A stretch of 64,000 nucleotides of DNA from Parasponia andersonii. Lineage: Eukaryota > Streptophyta > Magnoliopsida > Rosales > Cannabaceae. Of this stretch, positions 35,452 through 45,481 are shown piece after piece. Made by a program: the position numbers and the translations under genes. The stretch spans positions 132,570 to 196,569 of the forward strand of contig JXTB01000038.1 in NCBI GenBank assembly GCA_002914805.1, given 5' to 3'. Within the stretch, counting starts at the first letter, position 1. Every line of letters begins with the position of its first letter. The notes beneath the pieces are model-generated. The model had not been told where the DNA came from. It worked only from the letters and a program-made list of their open reading frames with translations, and ran no database searches.

Positions 35452-35676
35452 CTGACCCAGCTATCGAGGTAAGAATCGGACTGGGCTGAATCCACCCAAG
35501 GTCTAGGATGGGTCCGGCCCTGGCCTCAGACAGTCCATAAGCTTATGCGGTACCATGTGCGACTCGCGTGGCTTTTAATCGGTCACTCTAGACACGTGTT
35601 GGACGATGTATTCCCTTGTGACATGTTCTGCCACTTAATTTCCTATGTGGTATATGATTTAGGAACGGGCCCCACA
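35452..35676 (-). repeat. Truncated 3' LTR of Tat-2
   Basis: Collinear with 47682-47909 (gaggtaagaatcggactggg, ggcttttaatcggtcactct and gtggtatatgatttaggaa blocks). The remaining about 600 bp of the LTR are missing on the left, where chromovirus sequence begins. Confidence 0.9.
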
Positions 35677-35692
35677 ACTACCCCTATTTCCC
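35677..35692 (-). promoter_or_regulatory. Polypurine tract of Tat-2
   Basis: GGGAAATAGGGGTAGT on the minus strand, directly next to the LTR; fixes the LTR border at 35676. Confidence 0.7.
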
Positions 35693-35906
35693 TATTTGAT
35701 GGATTCGCATCCATTAAGTGGGGAAATCGTGTCTCCGGTCCTCCAATTCGAGGGATACATGTGGCTACTCCACCGTCACTCCTCCCCAATTGCCGACGTT
35801 GGAACACGCCATCCCGTGTCACAATTTTTTTAAAATTTCAAAATTCCAATGCCTCCATCTTCCTTGCCCTGCTCTCTTCCAGGGAAAAACTCTTCGGCTC
35901 TCCCTC

Positions 35907-35914
35907 TATAAAAG
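35907..35914 (+). promoter_or_regulatory. Candidate TATA box of the Tat-2 antisense gene
   Basis: TATAAAAG lies 128 bases upstream of the first plus-strand ATG (36035) in a CT-rich context. Position parallels the TATA box at 20637 in Tat-1. Confidence 0.55.
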
Positions 35915-36034
35915 CCACATTTATGCTCATTTCTTACTTTACCAAAATCTCCAAGTATTCCAACTTTCTCAAATCTTACGGTTTTCGCATCCCCTTTTTT
36001 CTAGAACCTTTCGTCTTCTTTGATCACACCTAAC

Positions 36035-39000
36035 ATGATGGCCCTGAATTAGAGTCAGAAACTACGCCCCATCGCGGATTCCGAATTAGGGTCGTTGAGG
36101 AGGCAGCTCTGCTTCCCCGGCAGAGTCACTTTAGAGAGGGTCGAGGGCCTGGCGGACTGGTACCTTTATCCCTCTGCTCCGGAAGGCTCCATCGTCCTAG
36201 GGAGGAGGTATCTGGAGTGGCTGCGGTTTCCTCTTCCTCCCTTGGTCCACCAGTTCTTTAGCCTTATAGGGATTCATCTGATGCAGCTCAATGCTAACGG
36301 AGTCATGATCTTGATAGGGCTTTTTACCTTGTTCGTCCTCCTCAACATGCATATCGATCTGGAAGTGGTTTTTTATGCCTACAAACTTACCCTCATCCCT
36401 AAAAAGAGCTCTTATCCCACTTTTTATCTCCAGCTGCTCCCGGGGCACTATATCTTCTGGGGCTTGCCGAGGTCGGATAAGCAGTGGGACTCCCATTCTA
36501 GGATATACGCCGTCGGAGGGACGTGGTGCTCTTCCTTGGTGAATGGAGAGCATTTCAAATCCCCTCGTTCTTTCTACAAAGTAAGTACTGAGTTGTGAAT
36601 TTTGGGTCCGTGCATATTTTGTCCATTTTTACTCATGGCATTTTGCCTTGCACAGGCTCTGCGAAGGAGAGCAGGTTTGAGCCTCGGCTGTCGGCAGGTC
36701 AGCTCCAGGAGCTAGAGGAAATCATCCTCTTTGGGTCGTCTGGGGATTGCCGACACATCTAGGCTGTCTTGAATCTCCATGTGATGAATATGATGCCAAG
36801 GATGGTCTCATATCTCTTATTCCCGCTGGACACGTGGGTCATCACCAAGCACCTTCAGAGCCAGCTTGACGCCTCCGCCCTGAACCAGTTCTACCGGGAT
36901 AAGCAGGGTCGCATCGCCATGGTGGGTCATTAGATCACGGCCTCGTGCCAGTTGGTGGGTCCCAATGACCTGGTGGCGCTGACCAGTCACGAGCTCAAAG
37001 AGGCGGTAAAGCTCGTGGCCAAAGGGTGTGTCAGGTTCCATAGGGAGGAGACCGCTGCCCCCAAGAGGGCTAAGGGTGAGTTCATTTTTATACCTTGGGA
37101 CTTCGTCGATCAGGTCATGGCTGTGTTTTAAGTATGTTACTTGCTCTTTGCAGGTTCGGACACTAGCCCTTCCACAGACCCTTCCCCGGTCAAGGGGAAG
37201 ACCGCTGTGCAGAAGGCTCACTCCAAGGTCCTCACTGATCGGCGTTTGTTGGTGTCCTCGGAGGACGAGGCCTCGGGAGTTTTCATCCCAAGAATAGGCT
37301 CGGACGACGACCTGGAGGGTCTGTTTGTGACCGGGGGTGAAACGCCTGTAGTGCCACCTCCCGAGGCAGGCAAGGTCACGATCCGGGAGGTGCCAGCCAT
37401 AAAGGTTGTGCATGGCAAAGGGGCACCTTCGAGCCTGCCCGGTGAGCCCTCTATGCTGACCTCTTCTGCCCCCAGCTCTAGCTCGAAGGCAGGAACGGGG
37501 TCCGGTGCCACTGCTCGCATGGAGAGATTGCTGAGCTCAGCGGAGGGGCTCTGAGGTTGAAGTCTCGGCTGTCTTCCCCTTCCCCGATCTCCACAAAGCA
37601 GGATTGCGAACCCGATTCGTCCAAGGGGGAGGAGAGCCCGGCGGAGAAGAGAGGCAGAACTGCCCCTCCTTCTGACAGTGACAGTGATGACGACGGGGCT
37701 ACTCTAACTCTCATGAGGAGGAGGAGGTCCATGCGAGGCGGCGCGTCTAAGGATGTTGGTTAAGACAAGACCGAAAAATCACACTCAGGCATTCCTTCAG
37801 TGGAGGTGGCGGTCGAAGCTACTGACGCAGTAGCGGTCTTTGCGGCTTTTTCTGTCAAGGGTGCGCCTGGCGACGCCTTACTCTCCACCGCCACCACCTT
37901 TGCCACTCCAGGGGCATCGAAAGAAGTCGCTTGAGCATATTTGGTGGAGGGTAAAGGTGTCCTCGCGATCGGCAGGGTGGAATCGCATTCCTCAGATGTG
38001 GACAATGCCCAGGGAGAGGGTATGGCTATGGAGCCTGAGCTGGAGGTGCTCTCCCTGGAGAATGTAGAGCTTTTGGCCAGTCGTAGCATCGCACATATTT
38101 GGTTCATCTTATCGTAAGCACCAGGTTCTTGGCATCCTCTCTGAACACTGATTCTTCTTTTCTCGTACTTTATAGCTAGCTGCCATCTAGTTCTTTTACT
38201 CCTCTCGATTTAGCGAGCTGACCGGGCAGCTGAACGCTCACGCCGCGATGGCTAAGCAGAGCGAGGCCACCTTTGCCGCATTTAGGGCAGATTTCGACTT
38301 GTACCGGAGCCTGGATAAGGCTAGGGTCAGTAGCGCAGTGGCCCACACTTTGAGCATCGAAAGGGCCAGGCACGAGGAGCTGGTCATAGCATTGGCCGAG
38401 GCAGAGACCGGAAGGTTGGTCCAAGCCGAGGCTACCAGGCTGACCCAGGCCGAGCTTAAGGTCAAGGAGCAGGAGCTGTAGAATACGGGGGTAGAGATGG
38501 GTCTGGCTTTCATCGCTTGCGATAGAGCTGTCGACGAGGCCAAAGAAGCAAGAAAAGCCGAGGCGAAAGCCAAACTTGAGGCCCATTCTTTGCAATGTAG
38601 GCTCGACCGGTCTAATGAGGTAATCCGACATCTCTATTCGGATCATAAAAAACTAATGGAGGCTCATGTCGAGTTGTCTCACAAACATGACGAAGATCTC
38701 GCCGATATTAACAATCTTTTGATCGACTTATCGCAGCGGCATGCGGAGCTGAGGCTAGTTGCGCTGAGGGATAGACTGGAGGACGCGGAGAAGCTAAAGA
38801 CAAGGTACCAGAGGCAGGTGGATATCTTTTCTGCAGAGAGCTACAGGTCTGGCTAAGAGAATAGGGAATTCGAAGGCCACGCAGAGGTGGTAACGTCAGA
38901 CCAGTTCGATGCAGCAGTTAAGGGATGAGATTAATATCGTGTACCCTGCTGATGTGTTGAAAATGCTTGACGAAGAAAAAGATGGGCCCTCTACATCTGC

Positions 39001-39211
39001 TTTTTTTGCCAAGGAGATTGACCTCGCTCTGGGTCTACCAGAACGAGCTATGGAGGTCTCTGGGGATCAGCCTGGCGAGGGCGCCTTGACAGGCGGAGGG
39101 TCAAGCGTGATCGTTTTGTCCAGCGATGATTCCGATCCCGGTACACCGTCCCTCGCTGCAGCTGCTCCAAGCGTCGAGGCCGGCATCGCTCCTCTCTCCG
39201 GAGGTAACTAG
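36035..39211 (+). pseudogene. Antisense extra gene of Tat-2
   Basis: Plus-strand gene opposite to gag-pol. The ATG at 36035 is followed by a TAG at codon 6, then an open stretch to the GTAAGT donor at 36581. It contains LPPLVHQFFSLIGIHLMQLN, aligning with the Transposase_28-like block of Tat-1. Further parts are 36656-37076 (SAGQLQELEEIILFG; stops at about 36760 and 36930), a Ser/Pro/acid-rich region from 37155 to 37763, and a coiled coil (38248-38856, Glu/Ala/Lys/Arg-rich, with a stop near 38480). The last exon-like part, 38909-39211, ends in an acidic Ser-rich tail. Probable GT..AG introns include 36581-36655 and about 37077-37154. Several stops show it is dead. Its layout (domain, basic/Ser-rich middle, coiled coil) matches the Tat-1 antisense gene. 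Confidence 0.65.
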
Positions 39212-39382
39212 GGACACTCGCTCTTTTGTACATTTGTAAAGTGTTGACCACTCCGTGTAGAGCTGACCCCTATTGCAAGCAACTATTTAAATAATAAAAT
39301 GGTTTGTTCTTCTCACATTTATTCTGTGTTATCTACTATATTCATTATTATTATTTTTTTTGTTGTCTGCATCCATGGTCAG

Positions 39383-39786
39383 GGTCAGACATTATATACG
39401 ATGCCATTCCTTTGTCGGTGGTCTACCCGGCTTCTGGATCTGGCCTAATCGTATATGATGCGGAGTTACTAGCGAATTCCCCTCATGCTATGATTGACGA
39501 GCTTAGCTCTGGAGATCGGGACGTGAGTTCTGGCTCGCCCAACTTTGAGGATGTATAACTTCCGTTATGACTTGTCTTAGCAGAATATGATCTGCACATA
39601 TGGCTAGACTTCTCTGACCCTAAATGGGAACGCGCTAGGAATCAGCTCCAAGGATTGGTCGACAACTGTTTGGACCCGTCACTGCAGAGGAAGAGGCCTG
39701 GGCTTGGCTATTTCCAGGAGCAAATGGGGCGTTACCACTCCGATGTATCCCTGCGAGTCTACCCAAGACCCGCTTCTTACAAATAG
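39383..39786 (+). pseudogene. Unrecognised plus-strand coding-like segment of Tat-2
   Basis: After a pyrimidine-rich stretch and CAG (39380-39382), an open frame runs to 39558 (SDIIYDAIPLSVVYPASGSG). A second open frame at about 39580-39786 reads DLHIWLDFSDPKWERARNQL then GLGYFQEQMGRYHSDVSLRV. I do not recognise the product. Its position between the antisense gene and the minisatellite suggests either a continuation of the antisense gene or a separate captured piece. Confidence 0.35.
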
Positions 39787-39938
39787 AGACACTGGATCCG
39801 TGTCTGTGTCAACCACGCATCTTGTAATCTAAGCAATAATAAACAGAATTTGATTATAATTTCTGCTTTCGTGCTTAGTCTTGCCCGGACTTACATCCAA
39901 CAAGTAGGCCTTGGTTCCGTTCACTTCCTGTCCTTATG

Positions 39939-40110
39939 TAGCTAAGGCATTCTCTGGGGAGGGTCTATTTCCAACGGGTAGACCCTGGCCCCATTTGCCT
40001 TTGGCTTGTGCATAGCTAAGGTGCCCCCTGGAGAGGGTCTACTTCCAACGGGTAGACCCCGACCCTTTTTACCTTTGGCTCGCGCTTAGCTTAAGTGCTC
40101 TCTGGGGAGG
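39939..40110. repeat. 74-bp tandem repeat, about 2.3 copies
   Basis: Starts at tagctaaggcattc (39939), tagctaaggtgccc (40013) and tagcttaagtgctc (40087). Each holds a ctggggagggtct block, and the first two share an aacgggtagaccc block. Confidence 0.85.
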
Positions 40111-40222
40111 TTCATCGCTCAAATCTCCCCCGTCCTGTAGGTATTCCGTGAGGGTCGGCGGCGAATTTTTACTGCGCAACTAATTGCCCTTCGTATGCAT
40201 TCTCGGGTCATCGACAAGTGAC

Positions 40223-41345
40223 GTGATCCCCGTGGTACAATTTTTGGTGAGGTCCGCTGGCAAATATTTTATTGCGCAGCTCAATCCCCTCCGCTCATTT
40301 TCTCAGGCTATCAGCAATCATTTTACTGCACGATGTGATTCCCATAGCGTGACCCTTACTGAGATCTGCTGGCAAGCATTTGACTGCGCAGCTCAATCCT
40401 GGGCCATCGGCAAGCATTCTATTGCACGATGTGATTCCTATAGCGCGATCCTCACCGAGGTCTGCTGGCAAGCATTTTACTGCGCAGCTCAATCCTTTTT
40501 GTACGTTTTCTTGGGTCATCGGCAAGCATTTTATTGCACGATGTAATTCCCATAGTATGATTTTTGTCGAGGTCTGCTGGCAAGCATTTTACTGCGAAGC
40601 TCATTCCTCTTTGTACGTTTTCTCGGGTCATCAGCAAGCATTTTATTATGCGATATGATTCCCATAGTAAGATCTTTGTCGAGGTCTACTGGCAAGCATT
40701 TTACTGTGCAGCTCAATCCTCTTCGTACATTTTCTCGGGTCACCGGCAAGCATTTTATTGCGCGATGTGATTCCCATAGTATGATCTTTGTCGAGGTCTG
40801 CTAGCAAGCATTTGACTGCGCAGCTCGAACCCCCTCGTGCGTTTTCCTGGCCATTGACAAGCATTTTATTGCGCGATGTGATTCCCATAGCGCGATCCTT
40901 ACTGAGGTCTATTGGCAAGCATTTAACTGCGCAACTCAATCTTCTTCGTATGTTTTCTTGGGTCATCGACAAGCATTTTATTGCATGATGTGATTCCCAT
41001 AGTACGATCTTTGTCAAGGTCTGCTGGCAAGCATTTTGCTGCACAGCTCAATCCTCTTCGTACGTTTTCTCGGGTCATCAGCAAGCATTTTATTGCACGA
41101 TGTGATTCCTATAATACGATCTTTGTCGAGGTCTGCTGGCAAACATTTTGCTGCGTAGCTCAATCCTCTTCGTACGTTTTCTCGGGACATCAGCAAGCAT
41201 TTTACTGCGCGATGTGATTCCCATAGTACGATTTTTGTCGAGGTCTACTGGCAAGCATTTTGCTACGCAGCTCAATCCTCTTCGTACATTTTCTCGAGTC
41301 ATCGACAAGCATTTTATTACGTGATGTGATTCCCATAGTACAATT
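40223..41345. repeat. 112-bp dimeric minisatellite in Tat-2
   Basis: The marker gtgattcccatagt starts at 40223, 40335, 40431, 40543, 40655, 40767, 40878, 40990, 41102, 41214 and 41326. The spacing is 112 bases except one 96 and one 111. Each unit contains two related halves sharing ggcaagcattttaytgcgc, one followed by agctcaatcc and the other by gatgtgattccc. The period is not a multiple of three, so the many open frames through it are chance. It sits downstream of integrase in the element's 3' untranslated part. Confidence 0.97.
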
Positions 41346-41507
41346 TTTGTTTACGTGAATAGTCCGTGGGGTCTGGCACTAGGGGCAGACCCTTTTTCAT
41401 AGCGATCCAAAGCACAAATCTGTGGAGCGGAAACCCTCACCTGTTTTGGAATTAAGCTGTTTAATAATACAAGCATTTACATATGTCTTACAGCATTTAC
41501 ATGCATC

Positions 41508-42494
41508 TCACACGTAATACTTCTTCAGGTGTTGGGCATTCCAAGTGTTTGGTAGGCTCTTCCCGGTCTTGAGTTCTTTCAGGACGTACGCATCATTGTC
41601 GAGCACCTTGATCACCTCATCGGGTCCGACCCAGTTAGAGTCCAGCTTCGAGGAGTTTCTTGTCTTGACCCTCAAGACCCAGTCTCCGGCGTTAAATCGA
41701 CGAGCGCTAACCTTCTTCACGTAGTAGGACCTGGCCTACTGGTGAAACGAGGCTAGGTGGACCAGGGCCATGTCCCTTGTCTCTTCCAGGAGGTCTGTGT
41801 TATGGCTTAGCTACTGCTCGTTCAGTGAGGCATCTCTTACCACTTCGGAGTGAAGGGTGGGGAGGCTAATCTCGGTCGGGATCACAGCCTCTGACCCGTA
41901 GACCATGGCAAATGGTGTTCTCCCCGTTGACCTCCGCTCTGAGGTTCGATGGGCCCACACGATAGCCAGTAGCTCTTCTAACCACCCCCCTTTGGTTTCT
42001 AGCAAGTTCTTTTTTATATTGCTGAATATGGCCTTATTTGTTGCTTCTGCTTGGCTGTTCCCCTGAGGGTAGTTTATAGATGAGAAGCTGAGCCTTATAT
42101 CATACAACTCACACAGCTCCTTTAGCTTCGCGTTCCGGAACTGCGTGTCGTGATCGGCGTGTATCTCTTTCAGGTTCCCGTATCGGCAGATTATGCTTTT
42201 CCAAATGAAGTTAATCATGTCTGCCTTGTTGATGGTTATGTAGGCTTCAGCTTCTACTCAGTTGGTGAACTAATCAGTGGCCAGCAAAATATATCTTTTT
42301 CACCTTGGACTTCTGGGGAGTTCCCCGACGATGTCCAGACCCCATTTAGTGAAGGGCCAAGGAGTTATGTTCGAATGGAGTTCCTCCACGGGTTAGCACT
42401 TCACAGGGGCAAACCTCTGGCACTTGTCACATTTCTTGACAAACTGAGCCACTTCAGTCATCATGTATGGCAAGAAGTACCCGGCAGTCAAGGC
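41508..42494 (-). pseudogene. Tat-2 integrase
   Basis: Zinc-domain CDKCQRFAPVKC, first catalytic block with stops replacing conserved aromatic positions (near 42230-42260), second block EIHADHDTQFRNAKL with the Asp kept but an altered neighbour, and SQAEATNKAIF carrying the Glu. The end is GDWVLRVKTRNSSKLDSNW, then a WNAQHLKKYYV terminus, stop at 41508. At least five in-frame stops in total. Inserts element DNA when intact; dead here. Confidence 0.85.
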
Positions 42495-43187
42495 CTAATG
42501 GGCGAGGCTACGCCCGTCAGAGTGGTTACCATATGCTCCTTCGTGGATTTCCTCCATCAGTTTCTGCACCTCGATGGGGCCTATGCACCTCAACGTTGGT
42601 CCCATCGTTGATCTCCTATACAGTCGATCCGCCACAATAGAATATCGGGCAGCCTTCAGCCTGATCGACCTCACCTTTTGGGGGTCTGCGGGCAGGTTCC
42701 CCGACACAAGATATTGGGTGATAGGTCTCATCCAGCCCTTATCCTCGGAGTCAGCTGCAAATACGTGGCACATGGGGGTCTCTAAGGGGCCTTTTGTGTT
42801 TTCGCCCTCTAGCAGAATCTCCATATGTTTGGTCGTTCCCCCGATCGATGCACTTTTAGCTAATTCATCAGCCTTTTGGTTCATCTCCTTGAGTATTTGT
42901 CTGATATCGAAACTACTGAAACGAGCTTTCGCCCCAATTACCCAAGATAAGTACCTATGTAATCTTGGCTCTTTTACTTCGAAGTCTCCCCTGACCTGAC
43001 CTATGATCAGCTGCGAGTCAGTTCTTACTGCGATGTTCTCTACTCCGAAGTACAGAGTCAATTCAAGGCCTTGCAGTAGTGCCTCGTACTCCGCCTCATT
43101 GTTTGTCATATGGAAACTGAGCCTCAAAGCTTTCTCTACCCTGAGTCCTGCCGGGGTCTGCAAGACTATCCAGATACCTGACCCCAA
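42495..43187 (-). pseudogene. Tat-2 second RNase H and integrase zinc-domain start
   Basis: IVLQTPAGLRVEKALRLSF, NNEAEYEALLQGLEL and AVRTDSQLIIGQVRG give the Glu and Asp blocks of the additional RNase H of Tat elements. The first Asp block lies beyond the upstream stop. Continues through WMRPITQYLVSGNLP and HEGAYGNHSDGRSLAH (zinc-finger His pair) before a stop near 42495. Confidence 0.85.
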
Positions 43188-43217
43188 GGCGTTCGTAGAT
43201 CCGTCAAAATAGAAGGT

Positions 43218-44441
43218 CTAGGCTAAAGGGGTGTGAGGCGGGGGCATCTGAAGCGGGTCATGTGGCTCGCCGAAGGATTGGATTTCTACCAAGAAGTCCG
43301 CCATAATTTGCCCTTTCTTCGTTATTCGAGGCCGATATTCGATGTTGTATATCTCCAGCTCGATGGCCCATTTGGTTAGTCGTCCCGACAGGTCTGGCTT
43401 GGCCAAGATTTGCCAGATGGGGAAATTTGTATACACTGTTACCGGGTGCACCTCGAAGTATTGCCTGAGTCTCTTCTTAGCATTGACCAAGGCTAGGACC
43501 AGTCTCTCCGCCATACTATATCGCGTTTTGGTGTCCAAGTACATGCGACTCATGTAAAACACAGGCTTTTGCTTACCGTCTTCCCCGACGAATAACACGA
43601 CACTGATCGCTACTTCGGATACTGCCAAATAAGCGTACAGGCACTATCCTTCTACTGGGGAAGCTAGGATAGGCGGATGACTTAAGTACAGCTTGAGCTC
43701 TGTCAGCGCCCTATCCTGCTCTTCCCCCTAGACGACGGTGGAGCTTTTCTTTATGCACTAAAAGAAGGGCTTGCATCGGTCGGACACCTTGGAGACAAAA
43801 CGGCTGAGGGCAGCTATCTTCCCGGTTAGGCGCTGGACCTCCCGAATGGTCGAGGGTCTTTTCTCGTCTGCGATAGAAGACAACTGGGTCGGGTTGGCCT
43901 CAACGCCCTTTCTGCTCACGATGTCTCCCAGGAACTGTTTGAAGGACACCCCAAACATGTATTTCTTGGGATTCAGATGCATCCGATATTGCCTCAGGAT
44001 TTGGAAACATTCATCCAGATGTCCCAGACGGTCCGAAGCCTCCTTGCTCTTTACGAACATGTCATCGATATAGACTTCTATCGTCTTCCCGAGCATCCCA
44101 AAGAACATTTTGTTCATGAGCCTCTGGTAGGTCGCCGCTGCGTTTTTCAAGCCAAAAGGCATGTGCCTATAACAGTACAAACCTCGCTCTGTAATGAACG
44201 CCGTGTGGATCTAGTCTTCCTCGTATAGAGGAATCTGGTTATATCCAGAGTAGGCGTCCAGGAAGCTCATCCTGTCAAAGCCAGCCATAGCATCGACCAT
44301 TTGGTCGATCCTCGGCAGGGGGAAGCTGTCCTTCGGGGATGCCTTGTTTAGGTTAGTGAAGTCTATGCAAGTGTGATCGTCGTCATTTTTCTTCTTCACC
44401 ACCACTGGGTTAGAGACCCAGCACGGATATACACATTCCAT
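43218..44441 (-). pseudogene. Tat-2 reverse transcriptase and RNase H
   Basis: RT blocks: WVSNPVVVKKKNDDDHTCID, PLPRIDQMVDAMAGFD, FLDAYSGYNQI (44211-44441), MPFGLKNAAATYQRLMN and active site EVYIDDMFVKS (43758-44180). RNase H part: VFYMSRMYLDTKTRYSMAE and DLSGRLTKWAIELEIYNIEY with KKGQIMADFLVE (43218-43628). Stops at about 44210, 43757 and 43640 break the frame. Confidence 0.9.
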
Positions 44442-44519
44442 GATCAGGATGTTCTCTAGTAGTGTCTCTACCTCCTTATTAATCGCCCTATTTTTCTCTG
44501 ACGTGAACCTTCGGGGTCT

Positions 44520-45436
44520 CTATCTGACTGGAGGGAAATTGGGGTCTGCATTCAATCGATGGCAGGCGTGTGCGGGGTCTATCCCGGGCATGTCGTCGTG
44601 GGACCACGTGAAGACATCTTCATTTTGCCTAAGGAACCCCAACAATTCACTTTTTTCTTGCTCGGGCAGCATGGCCCCGATTAGAACTACCTTTCCCAGC
44701 TCTACCTCTTTCAAAGGGACCGCCACCAACTCCTCAATCGTGGATTTTGGCCCGTTGGACTCCTCTTCGATCCACTTCATGTACGCCGGCAGGCGATCCT
44801 TTGACTGCTATCTGTCCCCTGTCGAGGCGCTCGCATTCGCATCGGGTCTACTCAGGGAGGTTGAAAAACATTTACTCGCGGAGGCATGGTCTCCTCTAAT
44901 GTCTATCGTGTAAGTGTCGTCCTTTGATAGGCATCTCAGGACCTGGTGGAGGGTGGAGGCGACCCCATGCATGGCGTGGATCCACCCTCTTCCCATGATG
45001 ACGTTGAAGGAGGACTGGCAGTCGATGACGATGAAGTCCATGTCCAGGCATCTTTCCACAGTATGCCTGCCTCATGATGACCCCTTGGTGATTAAGTTGC
45101 AGATTGACTCCGCACTGGTCAGAAGGGTCCTAATCGACGGCGGAAGCAGCGTTGACGTCCTGTTCCTTATCTCGTTCGAGAGCATAGGCCTGAATCAAAA
45201 CGCGCTTAAGCTGACCTGTCAGCCACTATTCGCCTTCAACAATACTAAGGGCACATCATGGTCAGGTCTTGCTGGGTGAAGGTGATGAGGGCGGCTGAGG
45301 TGTAGCTTTCTTCCGTCGTCATATGGTTCACAGAATGACCCATCCCCCTCAGGCACTTCACCCTCTCCTCGGTCCTCTTTCGGCACGTTTTCTTCTCCTC
45401 CTGAACTTGGGTCGGCTCTGGTCTGCCTATGATCAT
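44520..45436 (-). pseudogene. Tat-2 protease region with an internal inversion
   Basis: On the minus strand the approach to the protease (45245-45436, ending TFTQQDLTMMC) and its C-terminal half (44808-45059, DMDFIVIDCQSSFNVIMGRG and LRCLSKDDTYTIDIRGD) are in place, followed by a linker with EDVFTWSHDDMPGIDP (44520-44780). The active-site segment between them (about 45062-45252) is readable only on the plus strand: PHDDPLVIKLQI, VLIDGGSSVDVLF, then LTCQPLFAFNNTK. The segment has therefore been inverted in place, with probable loss of some codons at the left junction. Confidence 0.88.
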
Positions 45437-45481
45437 TGGGACTATCCTCAGAGTTTGTTGTCCTGACCCAGAGGCTTGGGT

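Noticed and set aside
36197..38646. Minus-strand frames opposite the Tat-2 antisense gene
   Set aside because: No gag-pol domains; they mirror the G/C-rich plus-strand coding sequence.
40295..41308. Long open frames on both strands through the 112-bp repeats
   Set aside because: They exist in several frames and follow the repeat; the period is not divisible by three and no domain is visible, so they are chance frames in a minisatellite.
40223..41345. CRISPR-like array
   Set aside because: Units are contiguous 112-bp repeats without unique spacers, inside a plant retrotransposon.
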